From assembly GCF_000369525.1 (NCBI RefSeq), contig NZ_KB850072.1:1176760-1240759 (forward strand): a stretch of DNA of 64,000 bases. The letters are read 5' to 3'. Positions 42,648 through 52,567 of this stretch are shown piece by piece (positions within the stretch are counted from its first letter, which is position 1; each line of letters opens with the position of its first letter). The DNA comes from Acinetobacter higginsii (lineage in GTDB: Bacteria; Pseudomonadota; Gammaproteobacteria; Pseudomonadales; Moraxellaceae). Position numbers and translations under genes: made by a program. The notes beneath the pieces were generated by a model. The model made no database searches and was not told the DNA's origin. It worked only from the letters and a program-made list of their open reading frames with translations.

Positions 42648-44522
42648 TTAAAAAGCAAAACAAGAGCAGCCCAATGCACCCCAAAAAGACTTTTTGTCTT
42701 TGTCATTAATGGGCACATCCAACATCCATGCATGGCTATGCCCATGCATACCACAGCTACTAGAACACGCACACGCTGCCGAGCTACTTTGTAAAGGTGA
42801 TAACGAAGGTGCATTGCGATTTTCTGACCGTCGCCATTGCCCACCAAAACGTTTGACTGGTGACCAGTCTGGTGATGCTGGTGGAATCGATGAATCTTGA
42901 TCCTTAAACTCTGCGCCTGCATAGACAATTTTGCCATTCATCACGGTCAGGACAGATTCAATCCACTGAATTTCATCATCTTCCACAGCAAAATAGTCAT
43001 CTGAAAGCACAATCAGGTCGGCAAGCTCACCTGAACTTAACGCACCTTTATGCTGATGTTCTCCAGAGAACCATGCAGAGCCTTTGGTCCAGAGCTTTAA
43101 CGCTGTTTTTCTGTCCAATAGATTTTGTTCATCATAAAGTGGTAAACCACCCACTGTTTTGCCTGTACTTAACCAACTTAAACAGACCCACGGATTATAT
43201 GAAGCAACACGTGTAGCATCAGTACCCGCACCAACGGGTACGCCTAATTCCAGCATTCTTTTCACAGGCGGAGTCGATTTTGCTGCATCCAAACCATAAC
43301 GCTGAACAAAGATTTCTCCTTGATAGGCCATGCGATGTTGAATCGCAATACCCCCACCCAAAGCACCAATCCGCTCAATATTTCGATCTGAAACCGTTTC
43401 AGCATGGTCGATAATGAAACGCGTCGCAAAAGGCTGTCTACCGTTGACGCGTTCGAAGACATTCAATAAACGATTAATACTTTCATCATAGGTGGCGTGA
43501 ATGCGGAATGGCCATTTCTTTTCAGCCAACAACTCAACAATGCTTTCTAGTTCAGCTTCCATCTTTTCTGGTAAATCTGGTCGTGGTTCATAGAAATTTT
43601 CAAAGTCTCCTGCTGACCATGTCAGGTTTTCCCCTGCGCCGTTTACCTTCAGTAATTCATCGCCATCACCAGGGAATGTCATCTCCGTCCATTTTTTATA
43701 ATCATCAAGTTCTTCTCCTGCTTTTTGCGCAAATAGGTTATAAGCAATCCGAACTGTCATTTGATCATTATTATGCAGAGACTGAATCACCTCATAATCA
43801 TCAGGATAATTTTGGCCACCACCTCCCGCATCAATTGCGGAGGTAATGCCTAAACGATTTAGTTCACGCATAAAATGACGTGTAGAATTGACCTGATCTT
43901 CAAGCGGCAGTTTTGGTGCCTTTCCTAAAGTAGAATAGAGAATCATTGCGGATGGTGTCGCGAGAAGTAGTCCTGTCGGCTCACCCCTCTCATTTCTCTC
44001 AATCTTTCCACCTGGTGGGTCTGGTGTATCTTTATTAAAGCCCAGCACATCAAGTGCTGCGCGATTCAACATCGCGCTGGCATAAAGATGTAAGACAAAT
44101 ACGGGGGTATCTGGCGCGGCTTGATTTAGCTCGTCCAAAGTGGGCATTCTTTTTTCCACAAACTGAAACTCAGTCCACCCGCCCACGACTCTAACCCATT
44201 GTGGTGCTGGTGTATTCTCTGCTTGCTCTTTTAACAGTCTTAATGCATCTGAAAGTGAAGGAACACCTTCCCAACGCAACTCCATATTATAGTTCAGACC
44301 ACCTCTAATAATATGCAAGTGGCTATCATTTAAACCAGGAATGACTCGACGGCCATTTAAATCAATCACTTTGGTTGTACTGTTTGATAAGCGCATGATG
44401 TCATCATCACTGCCCGTTTTTACAACTTTTCCATCAGCAATTGCAATCGCTTGCGCCTCTGAACTCTGTTCATCAAGGGTGGTTATTTTGGCATTTCTTA
44501 AAATCAATTGAACGTCTGACAT
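42648..44522 (-). CDS. YtcJ-type amidohydrolase
   Basis: A 624-aa metal-dependent amidohydrolase of the YtcJ/ExeJ group. It opens with ILRNAKITTLDEQSSEAQAIAIADGKVV and has LNGRRVIPGLNDSHLHIIRGG (HxH at the N-terminal barrel strand), RFIIDHAETVSDRNIE (His) and VGAGTDATRVASYNPW (Asp). The end is unusual: about 40 residues with CACSSSCGMHG and GCSCF, two cysteine-rich patches that could bind metal. It is 78 bp before an isochorismatase gene on the same strand. The substrate is unknown, perhaps an amide. Confidence 0.85.
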   Translation of the reverse strand: MSDVQLILRNAKITTLDEQSSEAQAIAIADGKVVKTGSDDDIMRLSNSTTKVIDLNGRRVIPGLNDSHLHIIRGGLNYNMELRWEGVPSLSDALRLLKEQAENTPAPQWVRVVGGWTEFQFVEKRMPTLDELNQAAPDTPVFVLHLYASAMLNRAALDVLGFNKDTPDPPGGKIERNERGEPTGLLLATPSAMILYSTLGKAPKLPLEDQVNSTRHFMRELNRLGITSAIDAGGGGQNYPDDYEVIQSLHNNDQMTVRIAYNLFAQKAGEELDDYKKWTEMTFPGDGDELLKVNGAGENLTWSAGDFENFYEPRPDLPEKMEAELESIVELLAEKKWPFRIHATYDESINRLLNVFERVNGRQPFATRFIIDHAETVSDRNIERIGALGGGIAIQHRMAYQGEIFVQRYGLDAAKSTPPVKRMLELGVPVGAGTDATRVASYNPWVCLSWLSTGKTVGGLPLYDEQNLLDRKTALKLWTKGSAWFSGEHQHKGALSSGELADLIVLSDDYFAVEDDEIQWIESVLTVMNGKIVYAGAEFKDQDSSIPPASPDWSPVKRFGGQWRRSENRNAPSLSPLQSSSAACACSSSCGMHGHSHAWMLDVPINDKDKKSFWGALGCSCFAF

Positions 44523-44600
44523 CCGTCATTCCCTCCGAGCCTAGCCTTATTATTTTCAGTTTTAGGTCGTGGAGGCATATCATGCCTCCACCATTTTTAA

Positions 44601-45287
44601 TTATTTCGCTGCAATCGGCGCCAATACTTCGTGTGGTGAAGTGGTACGTTCTGCTGCTTTATGTACCATGGTATATGCATAATCGACACCCATCCCATAG
44701 GCACCTGAATGTTCCCGAACAATATCCATTACGGCATTATAAGTATCACGTTTTGCCCAATCACGTTGCCATTCAAGTAAAACTTGTTGCCATGTCACTG
44801 GAATGACACCCGCTTGGATCATTCGTTGCATTGCATAGTCATGTGCTTCTTTGCTGGTACCACCCGAAGCATCTGCAACCATGTAAATTTCATAACCACC
44901 TTCGAGCATCGCACTTAAAGCAAATGAGTTATTACATACCTCTGTCCATAAGCCTGAAACAATTACTTTTTTGCGTTTATTATTTGCTAAGGCATCACGC
45001 ACTTTCTGATCATCCCAAGAGTTCATTGAAGTACGTTCTAATAATGGTGCTTGAGGAAATACATCTAAGAGTTCGGGATAGGTATGACCTGAAAAGCTTT
45101 CTGTTTCAACGGTCGTAATGATGCTTGGAATATTAAAAACTTTAGCAGCTTTTGCTAAACCGACTGTATTGTTTTTTAGTACTTGACGATCAATCGACTG
45201 TACGCCGAATGCCATTTGCGGCTGATGGTCGATAAAAATAATTTGGCAGTTTTGTGCAGTCAATAGTTCTAAATTTGAATGGCTCAT
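44601..45287 (-). CDS. Isochorismatase family hydrolase (YcaC-like)
   Basis: A 228-aa cysteine hydrolase. The catalytic Asp is in IFIDHQPQMAFGV, the Lys region in NSWDDQKVRDAL and the cysteine in VIVSGLWTEVCNNSFALSAMLEGG; the YMVADASGGTSKEAHDYAMQRM stretch is typical of YcaC. These enzymes hydrolyse amides or related bonds. It is first in the minus-strand run isochorismatase, YtcJ, XapX, YoaK, and could work with the YtcJ protein on an amide substrate. Confidence 0.86.
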   Translation of the reverse strand: MSHSNLELLTAQNCQIIFIDHQPQMAFGVQSIDRQVLKNNTVGLAKAAKVFNIPSIITTVETESFSGHTYPELLDVFPQAPLLERTSMNSWDDQKVRDALANNKRKKVIVSGLWTEVCNNSFALSAMLEGGYEIYMVADASGGTSKEAHDYAMQRMIQAGVIPVTWQQVLLEWQRDWAKRDTYNAVMDIVREHSGAYGMGVDYAYTMVHKAAERTTSPHEVLAPIAAK

Positions 45288-45469
45288 ATTGAATTTCCTT
45301 GTTTATCGATGTTTTCTGAACACAGGATTAATATTGCAAATTAAGAAAAAGAACACAGCAGTATTATTGAGACGAATTGTTCTATTTATAAAACATAAAT
45401 ATTGAATTTACGTGATATTTCCTACTTATTGAAACACTGATAAAGATTATTTCTGTATAGCATTAAAGA

Positions 45470-45501
45470 AAAAGACCAGCAAATAGCTTAACTGGTCTTT
45501 T
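45470..45501 (-). terminator. Rho-independent terminator after the TonB receptor
   Basis: AAAAGACCAG pairs with CTGGTCTTTT. On the minus strand it lies 58 bp after the receptor stop and runs into T residues. Confidence 0.75.
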
Positions 45502-45558
45502 CAAAATATTTGGTTTATCTTTTATAGATGAAGAGAATGTCTATATTTTTATAATAAG

Positions 45559-47730
45559 TTAGAAATTTACACTCCATGACAACTGTGCCGTGCGAGGTGC
45601 GCCAAGGAATATGTAATCATCCCCGAAGAAACTCCCTGCATCACGCCAGTATTTTTTATTAAATAGGTTATCTACATTTAATCTCAAGTTATTGTCATAA
45701 CCATAAGCACGGAAGTTATAAGCTGTTCCTGCATTAAACACTGTATAGCCTGACACTTTTACAGTACCTGTTTTCTCTGCATATTTACTGCTGCTATATT
45801 GCATACCAGCCAATAAGCGTAAGCCTTCCACTTGTGGTAGTTGATAAGATAGATAACTGGCAAAGCGCACAGCAGGTATGTTTTGAGTTTGATGCCCTTG
45901 ATATTCAGCCGATTGAATATCTTTTAAACGTGAACGTGTCAAAGCCAAAGTAGAAGTGATATCTAAATTTTGACTTAAGCGTCCTTGTGCACCGAACTCC
46001 AAACCAAGATTGTGTTGTTTACCTTCGGTAACATAGTTACTCGCTGTATCGGTATACTGATTGTCCTGTTTTAAATTAAATAAGGCTGCTGTAAAGAGTA
46101 AATCTTGCCACTGCTGCTTAACACCTAATTCATACTGAGTTGAATGTTTTGGTGCCAATGTGGCAAATGCATTGTTGGCATACCATGGCGCTTGTCCACC
46201 ATCACTCAGACCTTTGGCATAGGAAGCATATACATGAGTACTTTGCCAAGGCTGATACATCACTGCAAACTGCGGCAAAAAGCGATTAAAATTAGTGTCT
46301 CTGATTTTGTTGCCTTCCGCATCATAAGCATCTTCATTTAAATGCAAAAGCTTTCCACCTGCCAAAACTGACCAATTGTTATTAAAATCAATCTGATCTA
46401 ATACATTCAAGGCTGTTTGCTGACTATTTAATGATTTGTAATGCTGACCTAGCTTCTTATCACTCGGTGTATATTGAATAGGATCAGTATAGATATTTCC
46501 CGTACCCACTAACTCATTAATCGCATCATATTGTGCATGGCGTTTATAGCTTTGTGATAACTCTAAGTTGAGTTTGTGTTGCCATGTCCCTGTGTCGAAC
46601 TTACCGTTTAATCCAGCTTTAAATTGATTGGTTAGATAGCTGTCATCAGGGCTGCGAAACTCATAAATATCATAGTTACCATTTTGATCAAAGCTATTTC
46701 CTAGACCCGTTGTTTGGCATATTTCACTATAACACCCCCAAGCAAATGCCGAATAATCATCAACCACCACTCGACTTTGTGACGCTGAAAGATTTGCTGT
46801 CCAGTCATCATTTACTTGGTAGCTATACTTTAAACCAGTATTTATGCTTTCATTAATGACTGGTTTACCCCAGCTTTGATGTCCCAATAAACGATCCCAC
46901 TCAACATCTGTAGGTACTGTTTTTCCATCAAGTAATTGGTAACCCGGAACTGATCGCTGGCGTTGACGTTGTGACTCGAGATCAAATTCGAGTTTTGAAC
47001 GATCTGAAATTTTCCAGTCCAAAGCAACGGAACCAAACCAACGTTGTCCATTAGCATGCTCGACATAGGGATGAATTTCTTCTTTGGCAAGATTGACTCG
47101 ATAGCCAAATTGCTGATCTACACCAAGCAAACCACCTAAGTCTGCGGCTACACGATTACCGCCATGACTGTCTGTTTCCACGGTGATAGAACGAATCTCT
47201 TTGGGACGTTTGGTCACATAGTTAACCACACCAGCAGGCGTTGACATTCCACTTTGAATGGCACTAATACCTTTTAAAATTTCAACCTGTTCTTTATTCT
47301 CAAGTGCAACATTTTGCTCACCGCGCAGCAAGTTACCATTCAGTAAATAACTAGAGCCCAAATTTAAGGCAAAACCACGCATGACAATATTTGGGTAATA
47401 ACCAATTGGTGCATAGCCATCACCTGCCGCTGCATCATTCTTGATAATGTCCGTTAATGTTTTAGCATGTTGATCTGCAATCCGTGCCGCAGTTACTGTA
47501 CTGATTGATGCTGGAATTTCAGCAAGCTGTTGTTGCGTAAAACCCGATAAATTAACAGTCGGTTGATAATAAGAAGCCCCTGCTGTTTGGGCTTTTACTG
47601 TAATGGGTGCTAATCGCGGTGTATCACCTTCAGTTTCAGCATAGGCTGATATGGAACTTAGCCCAAAACATGAAAAAGAACCAACCGCCAATAATGCTTT
47701 TTGTAAACGAGAAAATGGATACGTTTTCAC
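45559..47730 (-). CDS. TonB-dependent siderophore receptor
   Basis: A 723-aa outer-membrane receptor. A signal peptide ends at AYAET; the plug domain follows (IPASISTVTAARIADQHAKTLTDIIKN, the FpvA/FhuE-like group with VVNYVTKRP), then the beta barrel ending AQLSWSVNF. It takes up an iron-siderophore or similar chelate using TonB energy. The GTG at 47728-47730 is the only suitable start. No clear Fur box is seen in front of it, but a Fur-like site in the same spacer at 47919 may serve both directions. Confidence 0.9.
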   Translation of the reverse strand: MKTYPFSRLQKALLAVGSFSCFGLSSISAYAETEGDTPRLAPITVKAQTAGASYYQPTVNLSGFTQQQLAEIPASISTVTAARIADQHAKTLTDIIKNDAAAGDGYAPIGYYPNIVMRGFALNLGSSYLLNGNLLRGEQNVALENKEQVEILKGISAIQSGMSTPAGVVNYVTKRPKEIRSITVETDSHGGNRVAADLGGLLGVDQQFGYRVNLAKEEIHPYVEHANGQRWFGSVALDWKISDRSKLEFDLESQRQRQRSVPGYQLLDGKTVPTDVEWDRLLGHQSWGKPVINESINTGLKYSYQVNDDWTANLSASQSRVVVDDYSAFAWGCYSEICQTTGLGNSFDQNGNYDIYEFRSPDDSYLTNQFKAGLNGKFDTGTWQHKLNLELSQSYKRHAQYDAINELVGTGNIYTDPIQYTPSDKKLGQHYKSLNSQQTALNVLDQIDFNNNWSVLAGGKLLHLNEDAYDAEGNKIRDTNFNRFLPQFAVMYQPWQSTHVYASYAKGLSDGGQAPWYANNAFATLAPKHSTQYELGVKQQWQDLLFTAALFNLKQDNQYTDTASNYVTEGKQHNLGLEFGAQGRLSQNLDITSTLALTRSRLKDIQSAEYQGHQTQNIPAVRFASYLSYQLPQVEGLRLLAGMQYSSSKYAEKTGTVKVSGYTVFNAGTAYNFRAYGYDNNLRLNVDNLFNKKYWRDAGSFFGDDYIFLGAPRTAQLSWSVNF

Positions 47731-47918
47731 AGTCGTTGTCTAACCCCAAAAGATAATCTTACAGCATGAATTTTACGGGCTTGAGTATTCACAATTTTCC
47801 CAAATTGAACAAGCATGTTATGCAACATATCTCAATTTTTTATAAATTTTTTCGATACAAAATCAATGAAAGAGATAAGTGTTGCTTGAGTTTAGTATAA
47901 GCTTTCATATTTTTAATG

Positions 47919-47937
47919 TAGAATGATTCTCAATTAC
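47919..47937. promoter_or_regulatory. Fur box-like site
   Basis: TAGAATGATTCTCAATTAC matches 12 of 19 positions of GATAATGATAATCATTATC. It lies 50 bp before the second TonB receptor gene. Confidence 0.5.
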
Positions 47938-47986
47938 AACCACGTCAATTTAAAAGTAATTTCAGGCTAAGATCAAAGGAAATAAG

Positions 47987-50215
47987 ATGATAAAAGATAA
48001 ACTGTTCAACCGAAAAAATGAAGTCAAACACCTCATTCCACTTTTATCAATAGGTGGATTTATCTTTTTATCCAACTCATCTTTTGCTGCCTCACCTACA
48101 GAAACTGCGAATTCTGAGAAAGCCTCAGAAGTACTGCCAACCATTACCATTACAGCTTCACGTGCAGATGAACTCTCCTCCTCGGCAAAGCAAGTCACCA
48201 AATTAGATGAAAAACAAATTGAACTTCTGAAAAATTCCTCTTCAGGAAATATTGCCACCGTACTAGCAAAAATAGTCCCAGGTTTATCTGATTCAAGTCG
48301 TACCATTACCGATTATGGGCAAACTTTACGTGGTCGTAATGCACTGATCTTAGTCGATGGTGTACCCATGAATTTAACCCGAGATACCTCCAGAGGCCTT
48401 TCTGCAATTGATCCTGAAAGTATTAGCAGTATAGAAGTCATCCGTGGCAGTAATGCCATATATGGTAGCGGTGCAGCTGGAGGTACAATTTCCATTACCA
48501 CAAAAGCTGCAGGTGGTGAACCTACAGCAAAAACAGTGATTGGACTGCAAAGTGGCTTAACTAATCTTCGCTCCGATGCCTTGAGTGGTGACATCCATCA
48601 ATATTTTTCAGGCAGCCTAAATAACTTCGATTATGCACTAGACTTTGGTTATCAACGTATTGGCCGTCCATACGATGCACGTGGAAGACGTGTTGCGCCT
48701 GAACCAAGCCAAGGGGATCTATTTGATGCAGATGCCTATAGCATCGGTACCAAGCTTGGTTACCACATCGATGACAATCAATATCTTCAGTTTGCTGCAA
48801 ATTATTATAATGCTGAACAAGACTCAGACTATGCATCTGATCCGAGCGTAGCCCAACTCCCTGCGGGAAGCGTTCCTGCTAAAGCAATCAAGGGACTTAA
48901 ACTAAACGACCAGAATAAGAACGAAAATCAAATCTACAATTTGACCTATTCCAATAAAGATTTTTTTGGCAACAAAGTAGATGCTCAAGTCTATTACCGA
49001 GATTTCTTTACTCGTTTTGCTCCATTTGATGCCCGTAAAGTGGCAACACGCGGTGGACAAGTGGATCAGGTATACCAAGAAAATAATGTGCTGGGTAGCC
49101 GTTTAACGGTCAATACACCACTTGAGTTCTTAGGTGACACCTCAATTGTTTGGGGCGGTGACTTTAGCCGTGAAAAAAGTGAAATGCCATTAGATACTTT
49201 TGACCCTAAAATTTATGATCAGTCTGGTGGTCTGGAATTTGTCAAAAATGGAAAACTGATTTATTTACCAGAACTCACCACTCAAAGTATCGGTGGATTT
49301 GCGCAATTAAAGCACCGTTTCAGTGACCAATGGTCAGCGGAAGTAGGTACACGCTATGAAGACAGCTATGCCAAAATTGACAGCTTTATTCCATTGTCCC
49401 AACTTGGCAAAGCCAATCCATATACGGTGCAAGGTGGAAAAGTTAAAGCAGATGCTTGGCTGTACAACGCGAATGTCAGCTTTGCACCAAACGATGAACA
49501 CTCGATTTACGCCTCCTTTAACCAAGGTTTCCAATTACCTGATGTTGGTATTGTCATTCGAAATGCTAACATGGGCTTTAACTTAGCTTCTTCATTTTTA
49601 GAGCCAGTAAAAGTGGATAATTATGAACTTGGTTGGAATGGTCATTTTAAGAATTTTAGTTCTAGTTTAGCGGTGTTCCATTCCAAATCAGATCTAGGCG
49701 GGGTTCAGTCTTTTAACAATGGTTTAGTGTTGGCCAGAACCAAAGAAAAAGTGACGGGTGTTGAAGCAACGCTTGACTATCTTGACGATGCGAAGGTATG
49801 GGGAACTGGTGGTAGTATCACTTGGATGAAAGGTCGTGAAACACCGCAGAATAGTAATACCGAGCAAGATATGACAGGCTATCGTATCCCACCGCTAAAA
49901 GTCACAGGCTATATTTCTTATAGTCCGACCGATACCTGGACCAACCGTCTACAAGCCACTTATTTCGGTGCAGAAGATTACCGCTTAAATGGTGTGAATA
50001 GTTTTGGTCGTTATGATGTGAAGTCATATACAACTGCAGACTTACTCAGCAGCTTCGCACTAAATAAAAAGGACACAATGACTATTGGCTTAGAAAATAT
50101 ATTTAATAATCAGTATTACCCGCTCTATAGTCAACTGATGAGAAATAGTAATAATACCAGTCACTTATTAGCGAACGGCATAACACTTAAAGTGTCTTAT
50201 AGCCATAAGTGGTAA
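47987..50215 (+). CDS. TonB-dependent outer-membrane receptor
   Basis: A 742-aa receptor with a signal peptide ending at SSFAAS, a TonB box-like LPTITITA, the plug domain (ADELSSSAKQVTKLDEKQIELL, GRNALILVDGVPMNLTRDTSRGLSAIDPESISSIEVIRGSNAIYGSGAAGG) and a barrel that ends SYSHKW. It resembles catecholate or ferric-siderophore receptors. It is divergent from the other receptor with about 260 bp between. A Fur-like site lies upstream and a strong terminator follows. The specific siderophore cannot be told. Confidence 0.9.
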   Translation: MIKDKLFNRKNEVKHLIPLLSIGGFIFLSNSSFAASPTETANSEKASEVLPTITITASRADELSSSAKQVTKLDEKQIELLKNSSSGNIATVLAKIVPGLSDSSRTITDYGQTLRGRNALILVDGVPMNLTRDTSRGLSAIDPESISSIEVIRGSNAIYGSGAAGGTISITTKAAGGEPTAKTVIGLQSGLTNLRSDALSGDIHQYFSGSLNNFDYALDFGYQRIGRPYDARGRRVAPEPSQGDLFDADAYSIGTKLGYHIDDNQYLQFAANYYNAEQDSDYASDPSVAQLPAGSVPAKAIKGLKLNDQNKNENQIYNLTYSNKDFFGNKVDAQVYYRDFFTRFAPFDARKVATRGGQVDQVYQENNVLGSRLTVNTPLEFLGDTSIVWGGDFSREKSEMPLDTFDPKIYDQSGGLEFVKNGKLIYLPELTTQSIGGFAQLKHRFSDQWSAEVGTRYEDSYAKIDSFIPLSQLGKANPYTVQGGKVKADAWLYNANVSFAPNDEHSIYASFNQGFQLPDVGIVIRNANMGFNLASSFLEPVKVDNYELGWNGHFKNFSSSLAVFHSKSDLGGVQSFNNGLVLARTKEKVTGVEATLDYLDDAKVWGTGGSITWMKGRETPQNSNTEQDMTGYRIPPLKVTGYISYSPTDTWTNRLQATYFGAEDYRLNGVNSFGRYDVKSYTTADLLSSFALNKKDTMTIGLENIFNNQYYPLYSQLMRNSNNTSHLLANGITLKVSYSHKW

Positions 50216-50225
50216 TTTAAAAAGT

Positions 50226-50249
50226 GATAGCCGCTCAAAAGCGGCTATC
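50226..50249 (+). terminator. Rho-independent terminator after the TonB receptor
   Basis: GATAGCCGCT and AGCGGCTATC form a 10-bp stem around CAAA. A weak T-rich stretch follows. Confidence 0.8.
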
Positions 50250-50298
50250 TTTACCTTTTTGAATTTCTTCAGCTTTAATACTTCATTAATTGGCTGTA

Positions 50299-50982
50299 TC
50301 AAATCCATAAATGAATCGCAAATGGCCCAACCAAAACCATCAAAATACCCGCAATCACCATGGTTAAACTTGCGATCACACCTTCTTCACTATTACGTTG
50401 CTGTGCTCTTACCGTACCAAAACCATGTGCTGCATTACCAAATGCTGCGCCGTTTGCCACATTGGAACGGATTTTAGTAATGGCTAAAATGGCATCGCCA
50501 CAAATCATCCCAACCAAGCCTGTAATCACCGTAAATAAAGAAACCAAAGCGGCTGAACCATGAATATCTTCTGCTAAAATCATGGCAAAAGGTGTTGAGA
50601 TAGAGCGCGCCATCAAACTATTGGTGACTTCAGGGCTAAAATGAAATAACTTTGCCATCTGGTAAGCAGACATCACACCAACACTCATCCCAACCACAAT
50701 CGCAATCGACAAAACACCCAAGTTTTTACGAATCGTTTCCCGATAACGGTAAATTGGTACGGCGAAGGCAACAGTTGCTGGCCCAAGTAAATTTACGATC
50801 CACTGCGTATCTTGTGCATAGGTTTGATATGAAATTCCAAAGATTGCCATCAACAGAATCGTGAGTACGGGCACACTAATCGCAGGAGATAACCAGAGTT
50901 GAGGATGCTTTTGATAGATACGCTTTGCCACGATGTATGCAAGCAGCGTCCAGATCAAGCAAACAATTGACCAAATATTCAT
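50299..50982 (-). CDS. LrgB/CidB family membrane protein
   Basis: A 227-aa inner-membrane protein with about six helices. VTNSLMARSISTPFAMILAEDIHGSAALVSLFTVITGLVGMICGDAIL and AAFGNAAHGFGTVRAQQRNSEEGVIASL are LrgB signatures. With CidA/LrgA it forms the holin/antiholin-like pair tied to murein hydrolase export or metabolite transport. It starts 10 bp after the CidA-type gene stop, so they are one operon, facing a LysR gene. Confidence 0.9.
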   Translation of the reverse strand: MNIWSIVCLIWTLLAYIVAKRIYQKHPQLWLSPAISVPVLTILLMAIFGISYQTYAQDTQWIVNLLGPATVAFAVPIYRYRETIRKNLGVLSIAIVVGMSVGVMSAYQMAKLFHFSPEVTNSLMARSISTPFAMILAEDIHGSAALVSLFTVITGLVGMICGDAILAITKIRSNVANGAAFGNAAHGFGTVRAQQRNSEEGVIASLTMVIAGILMVLVGPFAIHLWI

Positions 50983-50992
50983 ATTAATGACC

Positions 50993-51424
50993 TTAGATGT
51001 GCTTATGCTGAAAACGTTTACGTGTCTGTAGGTAGCTTTTTAAGCGGTTGTAATAATGGATGGTTAAACAGGTGCTTAACATGACCAAAATAGTACCAAT
51101 GGCAATACTCGATACAATTTGCCAGCCTTCGGTCATAAACAGGCTTTTATATTGCACGACAGCGACCACCACAGGTACAAAAAACAGCAATAGCTCCCCT
51201 AAGACAAAGGTCGCGCCCATTGCCACTTGATCCATCTTAATGACTTTAAAAAACAGGCAGAAAAGCAATAGAAACATCCCCAATATGCCTGCTGAAATTG
51301 GGATACCGAGTTTCTGGTTTAAGACATAACCTGCCAACCAGAATCCAGTAAGAATCAAAATTTGTTTCACTAAGGCCAAGAGCGAATTTTGTGGGAGAGA
51401 TCTAGAAACAGCTTCGGTACTCAT
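50993..51424 (-). CDS. CidA/LrgA family holin-like protein
   Basis: A 143-aa protein with four hydrophobic helices; GYVLNQKLGIPISAGILGMFLLL and VPVVVAVVQY are family marks. It has a longer N-terminal tail (MSTEAVSRSLPQNS) than the shortest homologues. It is the first gene of the pair with LrgB. A LysR gene is divergent, as in cid operons of other bacteria, where the regulator senses overflow metabolites such as acetate. Confidence 0.88.
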   Translation of the reverse strand: MSTEAVSRSLPQNSLLALVKQILILTGFWLAGYVLNQKLGIPISAGILGMFLLLFCLFFKVIKMDQVAMGATFVLGELLLFFVPVVVAVVQYKSLFMTEGWQIVSSIAIGTILVMLSTCLTIHYYNRLKSYLQTRKRFQHKHI

Positions 51425-51482
51425 TTAACGACATCAGATGGTGAACAACAGGATGATCTTATCCACTGTACATCGATATAAT

Positions 51483-51495
51483 ATGAATTATTCAT
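51483..51495. promoter_or_regulatory. LysR-type operator candidate
   Basis: ATGAATTATTCAT is an inverted repeat of 6-bp arms in the spacer between the divergent cid-type operon and its LysR gene; it fits the T-N11-A pattern. Confidence 0.45.
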
Positions 51496-51534
51496 GTTAA
51501 AATTATGCCTAAATGGAATAATTTTAGGTTTGTT

Positions 51535-52452
51535 ATGCTTTCACTAAAATCATTGCAATGCTTTGTCAGTTTGGTAAACAGCAAAAGCTTTACCCGTACT
51601 GCTGAAGAGCTTTCCTTGACACAGCCGACCATCAGTAAAATACTGCAACAGCTAGAAGAACAGCTTCAGGTCGCATTATTTGTAAAACCTGAATATGGTC
51701 GAAAAAGACAGGTTGAACTGACTGAAATTGGACAGCGTGTTTATCAACATGCAGTAGGATTATTGCAAGCCGAACAAAATATCTTTCTGGAAATCGAAAA
51801 TTACCAACAATTAAAAACAGGCACCTTAAAACTCGGTGTGCCTCCACTCGGTTCGCAACTACTCACCACCGCCCTGTTTGATTATCATCAGCAATGGCCA
51901 GATATCGAACTTGCTTTTCTTGAAGTCGGTTCTCGAGGGATCGAGCAAGCCTTGTTGAATAATGAACTCGATGTCGGTGTGTTATTACAGCCCTTTGACC
52001 ATCAAATTTTCAACAGTATTGAACTGTGTGATTACCCACTGATGGTGCTATTGCGACGAGATGCAACTTGGGCAAACCGGAAGAAAATAAATTTGGAAGA
52101 ACTGCAACAGCAATCCTTTCTGATGTTTCCTGAAAATTTTTCGCTCAACAGCATCATTCTTGATGCCTGCCAACAGCACGGCTTTTATCCAACGATTGCT
52201 TGCCGTACCAGTCAATGGAATTTATTGGCTGATATGGTACTACAACGTATGGGTATTGCCCTACTGCCACAATATTATACCGATATGCTTGATCCCCAAT
52301 TATTCGCAGCAATCCCGCTGGAAAAGCCCAACATTCAATGGCATTTGGCCATGGCATGGAAAAAAAACCTTCCTGTCTCTCCTGCAGTACAAGCATGGCT
52401 CAGTGTGATTCATCAACATTTTCAAAAAATTAGGCCCAAGTTAGAGCAGTGA
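51535..52452 (+). CDS. LysR family regulator of the cid-type operon
   Basis: A 305-aa LysR protein with HTH FTRTAEELSLTQPTISKILQQLEEQL. I start at the ATG at 51535 (MLSLKSLQCFV), the usual LysR opening; an ATG at 51505 would add 10 residues and has no ribosome site. The effector domain (LGVPPLGSQLLTTALFDYHQQWPDIEL) is of the CidR type. It is divergent from the CidA/LrgB pair, with a T-N11-A-like palindrome in the spacer, so it most probably activates that pair. Confidence 0.87.
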   Translation: MLSLKSLQCFVSLVNSKSFTRTAEELSLTQPTISKILQQLEEQLQVALFVKPEYGRKRQVELTEIGQRVYQHAVGLLQAEQNIFLEIENYQQLKTGTLKLGVPPLGSQLLTTALFDYHQQWPDIELAFLEVGSRGIEQALLNNELDVGVLLQPFDHQIFNSIELCDYPLMVLLRRDATWANRKKINLEELQQQSFLMFPENFSLNSIILDACQQHGFYPTIACRTSQWNLLADMVLQRMGIALLPQYYTDMLDPQLFAAIPLEKPNIQWHLAMAWKKNLPVSPAVQAWLSVIHQHFQKIRPKLEQ

Positions 52453-52567
52453 AAAAGAGGAATAACATTCTCAGAAAAATGGATAAAGCTTTGCCACAAA
52501 AAAGCTACCCAATCTTGGGTCAGCTCGCCTAGACTAGAATGATCTGTTGATCATATGGCAAATAACA

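Noticed and set aside
43508-43846. 112-codon plus-strand ORF
   Set aside because: It is antisense to the YtcJ-type amidohydrolase and has no ribosome site or domain.
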